This document shows positions 11,581 to 23,339 of a stretch of DNA of 64,000 nucleotides, piece after piece. The notes under the pieces were generated by a model. The model searched no databases. It was given only the letters and a program-made list of their open reading frames with translations, and was not told where the DNA came from. Each line of letters begins with the position of its first letter. The first letter of the stretch is position 1. The stretch is from positions 94,255,163 to 94,319,162 of the forward strand of contig NC_061120.1 of assembly GCF_002878395.1 (NCBI RefSeq), in the 5' to 3' direction. The DNA comes from Capsicum annuum (taxonomy: Eukaryota > Streptophyta > Magnoliopsida > Solanales > Solanaceae). The translations under genes and the position numbers were made by a program.

Positions 11581-14323
11581 TATAATGAACCTTCATGTAA
11601 TTATCTATATTTCTTCTTCTTTTCTCTGTTAGAGCTTTTCCATAGCTGGTATGAGTCATTTAAGTCCTTCCTTGTTCCAAATATCCATGTGCAAAAACTT
11701 CAGTCAAACGCCAATTCTGACTATTCCAAAAGCTCCAGAATATTGATTTTAGGCAAGGTGGACTCTAGGATTGGATCACGAGGCACCTAGTCATATTTTG
11801 GCCTATTGCTTTAAAAGTTAAGAAAATGGAGATTAGGTGTGATATCCACTTCTAGTGAAAACAACCTTGGATGGAAATTTCAATACATTGAGTTCATAAC
11901 ATAGAATACAGGTTGGTAGCATAGTCTATTTATGTATACGTGATTTTAGATGAATTTTGAGGGGTTGGTGGAGACTTGTAAAGAGTTGTATCTAGTTCAC
12001 CCACTAACAACGACTATGACTCTTGATTGTGGTACCCTTATTAGGGCACCATGTGCTACAATTATAATGCCAAGATAGTTATAAAAACTCACTTGGCTGC
12101 CTCATGATATGATGATCACGAGGGTTGGGTCAGAATTCCAATAACCGAACACTTAGGAAAGGTATAAAAATCCTCTTTTTTGCTCATTTTTTCCATTCCA
12201 CATCCATTCTCAAGAAAATAAGACCCTTAATTTCTGGGAAACCTTATGATTAACTCTTGCGGATGATTTGGGAGCTTGGGTAACTACTGTTACACAATTT
12301 TTCATCAAATTTGTAGTAAGATTTTACTAATTTCATGGTAGATTCTACAATTTCTTATTTAAAATCCCTAGAACCCGGTGTTTTTAATTTAGCACAAATG
12401 TATCTCAGATTTTACCTATTTTAAGGTTAATAACTCTTAGAGCATGAGGGAATGTGGATTTGACTTTGAAAATCCTATTTTCATAATTGGGACCCACATG
12501 GCATTTATGAATAATTTTGTACTCGAAACAATAATAGTAAAATTTGGGTATTATTGTCGTCGTCTTGATGAGTAGATTGTGATTTTTATAGTGTGGGACC
12601 TTTTGAATGCTTCTCAGAAGGGGAAATCAGTGATTTAGTTAATTATTCAAGCTTTTTTTGGTGTTTAGGTAGGCTAGCTTTTCCTTTTTCTTAAATTTAG
12701 ATGTTTCATATTATGTTTATGATATTGTGTTAGATTTGGGATGGGTTTTAGGTGTGGTAATGGGTATTAAAATACATGGGGTATTTGAACCATTTCAACT
12801 ATTTGAAAATGGTAAATTAGGTATGATTGGTTTAGTTATTTAGGCTTAGGTAAAACCTCTATCTTAGAATTGGTTGTGGCTTAGTTAAAATCAATAAGTG
12901 GATTTAGATACCTCAGCATAGTTTAGGATAGAATATACCTTATATTGGACTCCAGGGATTTAGAAGTGGGATCTTGACCCACCTTAGGCCATTATTCATG
13001 CTAACTATTGAAAACCTTTTACAGGCTTGTTGGATGCCTTAAAAATTCTTATTGATGTAATATTAAGAAACTGGGAAATTTTATTTTTATGATGGGTTGC
13101 CACTGGCAGATCATGCTTATTAATATGCTATTTATCATGCTTATTGATTTTGCTAGTGACTAGTTAGAATGTTACTGATTATGCTAGTGATTATGTTGCT
13201 TACTGTGCTATGATTATATATGATTACCGGTTTGAGTACGGATATTGATGATGGTGTTGATAATATGATTACCAATTTGAGTCTTGATATTGATAAGGTA
13301 TACCCGGTTCAAGTCCAAAAGAAGATTATGTAATTGCTCATATATATATATATATTTATATATATACACTACCTAGATCCAGTATGGAGGATGATTATGA
13401 TATTGATTACATACTTACCTCTTTGAATCTAACTATTGCTATCATATTAATCATAATACAGATGATATAATATAGAGTACTTGAGGGTGTAATAATTGAG
13501 AATAATGAAAATGGCTATGTTTAATAGTGAGAAAATAGTTATAATGTGGTAGGGGGTGGATGGATTCTAGTTGTATCTTGGGATTTGAAAATGACATAGG
13601 TTTAGTTTATGTTTTACTTGATTGTACCCTCCAGACTTATGGGGCCTGTATTAGGTTATTTACTATTTTGCATTTATTCGCTTATATGTGACAATTTCAT
13701 ATTTAAAATATCATGTGTTTGATTCTTCATGTTATGATATTATTCTAGTTATTTACTTATTCATGTATGACATTGTTGCAGTTATTTAGGTTTGATTCCA
13801 TACCTTGACTTAGTTATGTTATATTGTATTTTATCATATTTATATCATTATTTATCTCAGTCCGCCGATGATGCCTACTGAGTAACCCTAGTTTTGGTAC
13901 TCATACTACACTTATGTACCTATTATTTATAGATTTGAGTACTAGTTGTCATTCTTTATTTGTCGATCGAGCTATGTTAGATTTTGGAGATAGGGTAAGC
14001 TCTTAGAGTCAGAGTTGACCATTTCTTTTTATCTTATTTGTGTCTAGTCTTTCTCTTCGAGAGAAATTATATTGACTATTTTAGAACTTGAGTTGTATTT
14101 CTAGTGGCTCTTTTTCTGGCTTTACCAAGTCGTGGGTTGGTTTTCTATGTCATAAATACTCTTTAGACTATTTTATTGCTTTGTATATTTCTATCTTTAT
14201 TTTCTATTTTTCCCTTTTTGGGGCATTTCCACCAAGTTAACCCATTCTTGTTAGCTCCGAGTTATGATTTGGCTAACCAAATGGTAGGGTTAGTTGGTGT
14301 CATCATAACTTGCAAATTTTGCA
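11581..14323 (+). repeat. 5' LTR of chromovirus A
   Basis: 2,743 bp. Starts TATAATGAACC where the 3' copy starts TGTAATAACCC, so the terminal TG has decayed to TA. Ends near ttttgca, with the primer site following. Recognisable blocks shared with the 3' LTR include gttagagctt (near the start), catccattct (12,202), tcatggtagatt (12,331) and the U5-proximal gatgatgcctactgagtaac (13,867-13,886). A short TA microsatellite sits at 13,340-13,366. Confidence 0.8.
13340..13366. repeat. TA dinucleotide microsatellite
   Basis: Near-perfect (TA)n run of about 27 bases with one interruption, inside the 5' LTR of element A. The corresponding place in the 3' LTR (about 34,164-34,173) holds only a short tatatatata, so the tract changed length after insertion. 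Confidence 0.8.
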
Positions 14324-14327
14324 ATGA

Positions 14328-14345
14328 AAATTTGGTATGAGAGTA
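14328..14345 (+). other. Primer-binding site of chromovirus A (initiator Met tRNA type)
   Basis: The sequence aaatttggtatgagag resembles TGGTATCAGAGC, the complement of the initiator methionine tRNA 3' end used by chromoviruses, with one C-to-G change. It lies immediately after the 5' LTR. Confidence 0.7.
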
Positions 14346-14505
14346 GGGTTTTACCAGTATTGATGGTACAAGAGTAAATATCTAGTTGAGTCTTGTGGAT
14401 TGGAACAATAAAGTTCATTTATTACCTTTGAGAGGCTATAGAATACTCTTAGAAGCCTCTCTGAGTTGATTTATAAAGACTCATTTTTCCTTCATTCATT
14501 TGTAG

Positions 14506-15960
14506 ATGACTAGGATATGTGCTACTACTACATGAGATGAAGGACCATAGACTAAGCAGAGGAATCCTATTACTATTTGTGAATGACCTAGAGGTCATGG
14601 ACAACCTTAAGATATATCCCCAGCTATGGTTCAGGATAAGGGGCCTACACTAGACCCTATTCCCGCGTCTAATTCAGAGGTTCTTCCACCCCAGGAAAAG
14701 GTGAGCGAGGGACCAACACAGGCTCCACCGAGGTTTATTTTCTCCTCAGTGCTCAGAGATGCTTTGGTTTAGCTCTTAGGGTTAGTTGGTGGTGTAATGT
14801 CTGATGGTTCACAAGCTATAGATTAGAGTGTTATTGAGGCACGGGCATAACATATATTTCTGGCACCCAAATTTTCGGTCCCTCCTAAGCTGGTATTTGC
14901 TTAGTCAGAGGTTGTAAGACATGGTATGTTTATTAAGGAGCATAAGATTGGGCATATTCTTGAGATTGGATTTGCCCATGTTTTTTGGTACACCGGGCGA
15001 GGCTTCACATATGTTATTGATTTCTTACGAGAATAGGCTCCATAATTTGGGCATAGTTGAGACTAATGGTGTGGACTACACTACTTTTCAGTTGGACTTG
15101 GCTACTCGACATTGGAGGAGAGAACATTTTTATTCCAAGTCAGTTAGATCTTATCCTTTGACATGGTCTCAGTTCTTTGAGATTTTTTTGGAGAAGAACA
15201 TGCCTTGCAGCCTTAGGGAATGTTTTAGAGATCATTTTTCATAATGGTATAGGGCACCATGATGGCTGTGTAGTATAAGCCTTATTTTTATGAGTTTGCT
15301 TGCCATTCTACTTCTATTCTAGATACTGAGTATGAAAGGGTTTATTGCTTTATTCTTGGAGTAAGTCATTCTTGTTGCATGTCTACTCAGATTTTGGTTG
15401 CTATACATTGGTCTTTTGTAGAGGTTTCTAATCATGCTCACTTGCTAAAGGAGATATATAGCAAGGCAGAAGGGGGTAGTGATAAGAGTCTTGGATATCA
15501 TGGTAGTTTTAGTAAAAGCTAAAGCAATTCCCAATTTAGAGGTAGAAGTTCTCATGTTAGATACCTTCCTCGTCAGTAATATCATCCTCAAAGTCAGCCT
15601 TGTAGACTATTAAGTCAGTGCTTCAAATTATTGATAGACGTTAGTCTAGTGTCAGTGACCGCCTAGGTCAGGTTAGCAGTCAGTCTTTAAGGGATTTTTC
15701 TCTAATTATTATAGTCATGGTGGTTATTTCTGGTTGGTCAATTTTTTTGGTTCTAGTTTAGCATAGGCGATGTGTTATAGTTGTGGAAGTCATGGTCACT
15801 ATTTGTGAGGGTGCTCTAATCGTAGGGGGATTATTAATTCAGCTTCAAGTATTCCCCCTAATAGAGCAGTTCATTCCTCAGCTAGAGGTGGTATGCATAG
15901 TCATAGAGGTGATCCTAAAGTACTTGAGGTGGTTATCAGTCTAAAGTAAAGGAGATCGGT
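14506..15960 (+). pseudogene. gag of chromovirus A
   Basis: The ATG at 14,506 (MTRICATTT) matches the usual 'MTR-R' start of this gag family. The capsid core is readable at 14,960-15,240: FFGTPGEASHMLLISYENRL, LGIVETNGVDYTTFQLDLA, then PLTWSQFFEIFL and ECFRDHF. It corresponds to the family pattern 'F-GTPGED-Q-F---C---L--LGL-ETNGVDYT-FQL'. A CCHC zinc knuckle (nucleic-acid binding) is visible at 15,773-15,815 as CYSCGSHGHYL-GC, with a stop inside it. Many stops and frameshifts lie between these blocks. Its continuation into protease is cut at 16,321 by the solo LTR C. Confidence 0.75.
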
Positions 15961-16029
15961 TAGGAGCCCATCTAGATAACAGGCATGGTCATTTGTATGT
16001 CGTACCTGCTAGAATGGAGGATGAGTCTT

Positions 16030-16321
16030 CAGATACTATTGACACAAGTATGATTTTGGTGTGCCATTAGTCATCCTTCACTATATACATATTAGGATCC
16101 ACTTATTCTTATGTGTCTGCATATTTTTCTACATGATTAATGCTATCTTGGGATTATTTTATTGTTCTAGTATAAGTATCCTCTCCTGTTGGTTGTTCTT
16201 TAGTAGTGGATTAGGTGTTTATATCCTGTGTTGTAAATATTAGAATCGATGATACCTATGCGGTTATCATTATATAGGACAATCTCAATTTTGATGTTAT
16301 TTTGGGAATGGACTGGTCATC
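16030..16321 (+). pseudogene. Aspartic protease of chromovirus A, N-terminal part
   Basis: The flap-side segment GSTYSYVSAYF at about 16,091-16,123 follows where the catalytic D-x-G-S should be; the Asp itself is not readable (ILGST in that frame). The C-terminal landmark DNLNFDVILGMDW is seen at 16,280-16,316. The ORF is interrupted right after GMDWS by solo LTR C and resumes near 29,325, where ADCLSKTVVSSMP corresponds to the normal continuation. The insertion therefore split the protease domain. Confidence 0.6.
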
Positions 16322-17124
16322 TGACCCGACCCGACCCCAAGCCTTTTTGTAATAGGCATCCTAAATCCAACAAGGACTAGGGACCCCCCCATAATCCAAC
16401 CCAACCACTTATATCTAGCCTTATTTAGGCTAAAATTCAAATATATAACAAGATAGCATTATTGTTCTCATTATGACTCTGGGATAGGGTCATAACCTTG
16501 ACCGACCCAATCGAGTCCAACCGTACTGCACCAACCTCCCAACCATACCAAACCAAACCATAAACCATAAACCAGAGGGAGTACCAAACATAATAAGAAA
16601 TTAAATCCAAGAATGTAACATGAAGGAAAAGTGATAAATCATGTCTGATGATGCCAGGATCAATATCAATACCAATGCTAAGGCTAACACCTCTACCAAT
16701 CCCGCCCATACAAACCCATAAAAGTACAACAAAGCCTCTATCCAAAGGAATAAATGAATTTAGTTGGGACATGCCCCCAACAATGGCCAAAACTAACTTC
16801 AAAAATAAATGAAAAGTGTCTAAATAAATTTATAACATGAAATGATGCCTTCTAAAAGGATGGAAGCTCACCACATCAGTCCAAACGCTCTTATCGAATA
16901 TGTGAGCTAAATAAAAGGAGTAGAATGGTTGGTTCCTGCCTAGCATTAGTATACAATCGCTAGTAGATAGGATCATGAATGACTGCTAGAATTAATCTCA
17001 GGATAAGGATAATATAATAAAAGTAATAAAATAAATTTTAACCATCAATTATGCATACAACCATACAGATATATGTTTTGTGGATGCAAACAAGGTTTAA
17101 CATTCATTTAAAACCATTACTTGG

Positions 17125-19894
17125 TGTAAGACCCCAAAATGTTCGCTCGTAGTTTGATCCTTAAAGCGTGTCAAATAAAGTGTAATTCCATCCCTAAAAG
17201 ATGGAGAAGTGACTTACCGAGTGATTGGTATTAAAACCATATAGAATTTTCTTAAATTTGACTTTTTGTCATGTAGAGAATTGAATTAGCTTTCCAACAA
17301 TGCCAATTTTTTCCAAATCAAGAATCAAGGTAAGAAATTATAGCCAACGGACGATCTGACAGAGTGGTGATCCTACGATAGATTGTTGCTCGACCCCTCA
17401 TAACCAAAGCAATAACTCCCTTTTTTAGCGTAAGTGTGATAGCCAAAATGACCAACCGTTAAGTCTGCGATGGACCCTTGTTGTGACCATCACGCTGAGG
17501 CAGTGTGGCCTCATCCTGGCCATCGTGCGATGGATGACCTATTGGACGGTCAGACTTGCAACGGACCATCGATCCAACTATTGCATCGAGGCAGTGTGTC
17601 CCTTTTTTGGTCATCGTGTGACGAATGACCTAACAGACCATCGAACTTGTGATGGACCATCACTCCAACCATTACAGACCCCTTTCAATATTTTTAGCTT
17701 ATTTTAAAAAGGGATTTTTGGTTTTTTCTACTCTTTTATCAACCAGATATATTCCAAGAGAAGTAATTGGCTTTATTCATCATCTAAAACACAAAAGCGT
17801 TAGGGTTTCTTCACCATGATTAAATCAAAAACCCTTCTCTAAGAAATCCAAGAACTCACAATAGATTCTACAAATTAAGTTGAGATTTACGTTCCCCTGT
17901 TTAAGTATTGCAAGAACCCTCTCTCAAGAGTAAGAAGAATAGTTTACAGCAAGCTTGTTCATCCAATTTCATAATATTTTCATCCTTGTGCCCAAAGGCT
18001 TATTTAAACTATAATTTTCTACAACTTATGAGATTTTAGATTAAACTCCATTAGGATTTTTCACCCATTGTTATTGGTTGCAAGATTTTGATTTTTTCTA
18101 TGAATTGAGAGTGTAATGGCATGATTTTAACATGTCTTCTTGAGAAATGATAGCTGGGTCTATACCCTATGATTTTAATGCTTGAGAAGTTAATAGTTGA
18201 AATGTTTGAGACATTAAAGTATATGAATATGTTGAGATTATGAGCTAAATTGTTGTAAATTCCAGCATGATTTTAATCCTTGAGAAGTTAATAGTTGAAA
18301 TATTTGAGACATTGAAGTATATGAGTATGTTGAGATTATGAGCTAAATTGTAGTAAATTCTAGATTTCTATATGATTTATGAATCTATATGCTATCTAAT
18401 ATGCATTTTGATGAGTTTTAACTTGAGATTGAATTGTGGGTTGTTAAACCCTACTTGAGACTAGCAATATTATGAACTTTTGTGCTATAAGCACCCCTGA
18501 TTTGAGTATTTTGAGATTATTGAGAAATGCTTTGACCTAATGGTCATAGAGCTTTGAAATCCACTTCACTACATGAGATTACAAATTTGATTGTTAGATT
18601 CTTATGAACCATGAGATTATTTGAAAGTCGATTTTTATATAATGAGAGAGATAAACTAAAGGGAATAGTATTTAGCATCTAGTTGGGCAAGTTACTATGG
18701 TTTCTTACCCCAGAACTATATGCCACCGTAGGTTTGAGATTTTTGGCCTAAGGCCGAGATGATTGGGCTTGAGTCCAAGATAAGTGATCATTGAGTTGAG
18801 GTTATACTCCTCAGTAAGAGTATGACACCTCTCCCCAACGTGAGGTTTCTTTCTTAGGAGGACAAGATGTTGGACTCTATATAGCTCGCATGGTTTATGT
18901 TGATTATGAGAACCTCCCTAAACTAAAGTATTTTCCATTTAGATAGAATATTTTCCCTAAATCTTTTAGATGAGATATTTTATAAAGTGAACAAATTGTT
19001 TTTTAGTATTTTCTAAAGAAGGAAGTAGTTTTCTCTACTAATACGACTTGATCACCAGTTTTTAACTAAATTTATATGATTCTAAGTTCCAAGTGTTTGA
19101 GTTCAAAAGAGTTATAATTCTTAACCAATAAAGAAGTTTTACTCTCCATGAATCATATGCATGAGTTGAAAGTGTTGTTTAAAGTTTTCTTCATCCTATG
19201 AGTAATAAGAATAAGAGGAGAGTACAGATTTTAAAACTAAAGAATAATGACTCACTAGATTTGTGTTACATTCTTCATTCTAAATGATTTATAAGCCTTA
19301 CATTTTGACTTATTCAACCCATGTGAGTTATTCCTATTTTCATGGAAGATTGATTAAAGAGTTTTGATATTGTTTTATGTAAATATATGCGCCCCCATAT
19401 ACTCAGTACATTCCCAAGTACGGATCAACATATATGTCTATGTGATACATTATCTTATAATGTAGGTTCAGGTGCTCATTCCCAACCTTATCAGTGATTT
19501 TTGAGTACCTTTGTCTATATCTCCCCAGTGGTTAGTCCTTATGGTTCAAGGACAAATTTTTAGATATTTCATTATTCAAGTGTTTATGTTATTACTTTGA
19601 GTTCAATTTGATTCAGTAGGGAACTATTCCAAATGCTCTCGGGTTTATGGAGTAGGAGAGGCTTTATTAGACTTGTTATCAAACTATGGTTGTGTTGAGA
19701 TTTCCAGTTTTATGGTCCTTCGACCGAGTATTATCTTCATATTTCCTCTCATTTGATATGACAGTGTCAATATTTTGTATATTTCTTCTTGAATGAGTTA
19801 TTATGAGAAGTTATTGGCTCAAAACATTAGCTAGGGGCTACTTGTAGCCCTAAGCACCGTGTGACATCCCGGGAGGTGATTTTGGGTCATTACA
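17125..19894 (+). repeat. 5' LTR of chromovirus B
   Basis: Starts TGTAAGACCCCAAAATG, ends GGGTCATTACA. A GC-richer cluster of short palindromic motifs of the type gatggacc/ggtccatc lies at 17,345-17,665. A TATA-like region follows at 17,740-17,755, where the copies share aaccagatatattcc / aactagatatattcc. The R/U5 side holds the conserved cccagaactatatgccaccg and the terminal block ccctaagcaccgtgtgacat. It is 68 bp longer than the 3' copy, mainly because of a tandem duplication at 18,169-18,364. Confidence 0.9.
18169..18364 (+). repeat. 98-bp tandem duplication in the 5' LTR of element B only
   Basis: Two adjacent 98-base units (18,169-18,266 and 18,267-18,364), both beginning atgattttaat and containing gttaatagttgaaat and tatgagctaaattgt. 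They differ at about six or seven positions. The 3' LTR has a single unit (about 26,004-26,100). Confidence 0.85.
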
Positions 19895-19896
19895 AA

Positions 19897-19912
19897 CTTT
19901 TTATCAAAGCCT
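19897..19912 (+). other. Primer-binding site of chromovirus B
   Basis: The sequence ctttttatcaaagcct directly after the LTR is a two- to three-base decayed form of the TGGTATCAGAGCCT initiator-Met tRNA primer site of this lineage. Confidence 0.75.
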
Positions 19913-20106
19913 AAGGTTTTTAAGGTGTCCTAGGTAGTCTAAAAAGCCTCGTTGAGTAGATTCTTAATTATCGGTGTGTAGCAGGTCACATCTATGAGCA
20001 AGAGGCTACAAGACATTTTAGGAAAAAGTTGTTTCTTTCTTTCATATTCCATCATGCCTATAGTTGTCCCTCTTATCTAATAATTCATGCTCTCCTACTT
20101 AAGAAA

Positions 20107-21170
20107 ATGCCTCTCCGAAGAGCGAATGCCCACAGGAATGATTATGAGGAACTGCTACCTATTGATTCTTTGTCATGCTGAGTTTCAGGTGGCCTTTCAG
20201 GCGTTAGCCCATGCAGTCACTGCTAATGTTTTGGACAATAACTAGACAACATTTGTAAATCAGCAGGGTGGTGATTTAGCTGCTGCTAGGATCTGTGATT
20301 TCATGAGGATGAATCCACCAGAGTTGTATATGTACAAGGCTGGTGAGGACCCATAATTGTACCTTAAAGAGCTGAGAAAGATCATACAGGTGATATATAT
20401 TTCTGAGGAGAAAAGTATTGAGTTACTATCTTATAGGTTGAAGGACATTGCTTATGATTGGGTTGTGTCGTTTAGGAAAGGTAGAGGTGAGAATGGTGGT
20501 CCTATGACTTGGTAGGTGTTCCAAGATGAATTCTTGGACAAGTTCTTTCCGCTTGAGATTAGGGAAGCAAAGATTAAGGAGTTTATGAACTTTAGGTAGG
20601 GCTCCATATCTATTAAGGAGTACTTCTTGAAGTTCAACCAGTTGGCTAAGTATGCTCCTGAGTTGATTTTTGACACTCGAGCTAGTATGAGCAAGTTCGA
20701 GATAGGTGTTTCTGGTTTGGTGCTGAAAGAGTGTAGGACTGTGATGCTGCATAGGGATGTAGATCTATCTAGGTTGATGATCCATGCAAAATAGATAGAG
20801 GTGGATAATATTAAAGAGAGAGACAGAGTAAGGGGTAACACGAGGGTTAGATCTAAGCAGCATGAGTATAGTCAATAAACCGCTCTCTATTTCACAAGTG
20901 TCCGCCTATTCCAGTGCCGTCATCCGCTAGTTCTCCCATGCCTAGAGGCAGACAAGATTAAGGGAATAGGTCTTTTATGTCTAGATTGCAGAACAGTGTT
21001 GGTAACAGGCCCCATTATCCTCCTTGTACTAAGTGTGGTAGGGATCATCCCAGTGAATATTTCACAGATTTGAGGTGTTGATTTGGTTAAGGAAAGTCGG
21101 GCCACAGACTTAGAGATTGTCTGCATGCTAGGAAGAGGACCAGAGATGGCCGACCTCAGGCACATATTGC
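20107..21170 (+). pseudogene. gag of chromovirus B with zinc-knuckle remnants
   Basis: The ATG at 20,107 opens MPLRRANAHRNDYEE, matching the usual 'MPPRRANAR' start. The capsid domain is then readable in one frame with interspersed stops: FMRMNPPELY, LSYRLKDIAYDWV, MTW-VFQDEFLDKFFPLE, REAKIKEFMNFR, YFLKFNQLAKYAPEL and MLHRDVDLSRLMIHA. The C-terminal nucleocapsid part holds two damaged knuckles: PCTKCGRDHPSEYF at 21,022-21,063, whose last Cys is Tyr, and GKSGHRLRDC near 21,094-21,123, whose first Cys pair is broken by stops. Several stops fall where the family has Gln or Trp codons (for example 20,597-20,599 and 20,792-20,794), consistent with deamination. It cannot make a particle protein now. 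Confidence 0.85.
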
Positions 21171-21269
21171 TAGTACAACAACTTTTGTTCCTCATCCCAC
21201 CCCTCTTCAGGGTGCTTCATCTAGAAATATTGGTGGTCAGCGCCAGAATAAATTCTATGACTTACCATC

Positions 21270-21800
21270 TCGTCAGGAGTAGGAGGACTCTCCCGATGTT
21301 GTTATTGGTACGTGCCACATCTTTTGTTTTGATATTTATGTGTTGTTTGATGCTGGGTCAAGTATATTATATGTGACCCCACTTGTAGCTATGAAATTAA
21401 AAATGATTTTCAAAGGGATTCCTAAGCCTTTCTTAGTTTCTACACCAGTAGGGGAGTTAATTGTTGCTAAACAAGTGTATTGAGATTGTCTAGTTTTTGT
21501 TCTTCATCGAGTTATACTTACTGATTTGATAGAGTTAGACATGGTGGATTTTGGCCTTATTCTAGGAATGGATTGGCTTCATTCTTGTTATGCATCTATA
21601 GACTATCATCCCGATTTGGAGAAGTTTTAGTTCCTGATTAGCCAGTTTTTGAGTGGTCTAGGAGTTCGGTATCTTCCAATAGTTATTTCATCTCCTATCT
21701 CAAAGCCAAAAAGCCATTATTCAACGGTTGGATCTATCACCTAGTTAGAGTCTAAGACACTAACTCTGAGGTTCCGACTATTAGGTCAGATGATATTGTA
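21270..21800 (+). pseudogene. Aspartic protease of chromovirus B
   Basis: The catalytic motif LFDAGSS is intact at about 21,344-21,364. Downstream landmarks are STPVGELIVAKQVY, LIELDMVDFGLILGMDWLHS (about 21,524-21,583) and CYASIDYHPD. In active elements this domain cleaves the Gag-Pol polyprotein. Here a stop follows the VAKQVY block and another the LEKF block. The linker from 21,700 to 21,880 is frameshifted before the RT. Confidence 0.8.
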
Positions 21801-22780
21801 AATGAGTTTCCTGATATTTTTCCAAAAGATCTCCCATGGGTACCTCCTAATAGGGAGATAGAATTTAGGATTGACCTTCTTTTGGACACTCGTCCTTTTT
21901 CTATTCCACCATACCGTATGGAACCTACTGAGCTTAAAGAGTTAAAAGATCAACTCAAAGATCTTTTAGACAAAGGTTTCATAAGGCCCAATATTTCTCC
22001 TTGGGTTGCACCTATTCTATGCGTGTGGAAGAAAGATGGTTCTTTGCATATATACATTGATTGTCGTCAACTTAACAAGGTCACAAACAAAAATAAATAT
22101 CCTTGTCTGAGAATTAATGACGTGATTGATCAGTTGCAAGGTACAAGTTATTTCTCCAAGATAGACCTTAGATTCGGCTATCATCAACTTAAAGTTACGG
22201 AATGTGATATACCATAGATAGCCTTCCATACCCTCCATGGTCACTTTGAGTTTCTAGCTATTTTTTTAGGCAAACCAATGCCCCAGTAACTTTTATGGAC
22301 CTCATGAATCGAGTGTTCAAGCAATATCTTGATAAGTTTGTCATAGTGTTCATAGATCCTTGTCTACTTCCGCAGTGAGCATGATTTTGCAAATCACCTT
22401 AAATTGTCTTGCAAACTCTTAGAGGTCACCAATTGTTTGCCAAATTTAGTAAGTGTGAATTTTGGCTAAGGTCTGTAGCCTTTCTTAGTCATATTATTTC
22501 AGTCGAAGGTATTAGAGTTGATCCCCAAACGATAGAAGTTGTAAGAAATTTGCCTTGATCTATCTCTCCACCTGACATTAGAAGTTTCTTAGGTCTAGTG
22601 GGCTACTACCGCTATTTTGTTAAAGTTTTATCTTCTATTGCATCTCCTATGACCCGGTTGACCCAAAAGAAAGTTAAGTTCCAATGGTCAAATTCCTGTG
22701 AGAAGAGTTTTTAGGAGTTGAAGACTTGACTTACTTCAGCCTCTGTGTTGACTTTTTTTCATGGTACAATTATTTTGTGA
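21801..22780 (+). pseudogene. Reverse transcriptase of chromovirus B
   Basis: The fingers/palm part is open for 112 codons (21,882-22,217): [52 protein letters not shown] and [20 protein letters not shown]. The first palm Asp is present (KIDLR). After a stop at 22,216 the frame is broken several times. The F/YxDD active site reads FID at 22,349-22,357 and then a deletion removes the second Asp and the following residues. The thumb region is recognisable only as GYYRYF-like pieces near 22,600-22,620 and a KFQW block near 22,680. The enzyme would be inactive. Confidence 0.85.
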
Positions 22781-23290
22781 TGTATTGAGATGCCTCAAGA
22801 ATTGGTGCGGGTTTTGTGTTGATGAAAAGAGGTAAGGTTATAACCTATGGCTCTAGACAATTAAAGTCGTATGAGAAGAATTACCCAACCCATGATCAAG
22901 AGTTAGCTACTGTGGTCTTTGCTTTGCAAATATGTATACACTACCTTTATGGTATTCAAGTTGATATGTTTATTAATCGTAAGAGCCTGCAGTATGCGTT
23001 TACTCAAAGAGATTTGAATCTTAGGCAGAGGAAGTGGTTAGAGTTGTTAAAAAACTATGATATTAGTGTGTTGTATCACCCAGGCAAGGCCAATATAGTG
23101 GTGAATGCCCTTAGTAAATTGTCTATGGGTAGTGTTGCTCATGTAGAGAAATGTAAGAAAGAGTTCGCCCCTGATGTGCATTGTCCGGCTAGATTGGGTA
23201 ATAGGTTGCTTGATTCGGTTGAGGAAAGCACTTTGGTGCAAAGTAGTTCTGAATCCTCTTTAGTTTCGAAAGTGAAAGAGAAGTAAGATA
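22781..23290 (+). pseudogene. RNase H of chromovirus B
   Basis: Open for 156 codons at 22,816-23,286: [76 protein letters not shown] and [18 protein letters not shown]. The domain normally removes RNA from the RNA:DNA hybrid using Asp/Glu residues. Two of these Asp codons have become Asn: the usual TDHKSL is INRKSL (Asn codon 22,975-22,977), and the usual VADALS is VVNALS (23,104-23,106). Both are GAT-to-AAT type changes. The first Asp region at about 22,781-22,795 is frameshifted. Although open, this stretch would be catalytically dead. Confidence 0.88.
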
Positions 23291-23339
23291 GAGATCGTAG
23301 TTTGGTCAGACTAAAGAAGGCACTTAAGGAAAAAAGGTA

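Noticed and set aside
11434..11790. 118-codon open frame on the plus strand
   Set aside because: It crosses the target duplication and the LTR start of element A, so it cannot be an ancestral gene.
16437..16802. 121-codon open frame on the minus strand
   Set aside because: Lies wholly inside solo LTR C; the Gly/Val-rich translation matches nothing and the LTR reading explains the sequence.
17483..17707. Open frames in the B LTRs (also 25,131-25,541)
   Set aside because: Produced by the GC-richer repeated motif cluster of the U3 region; not conserved in frame between the two LTRs.
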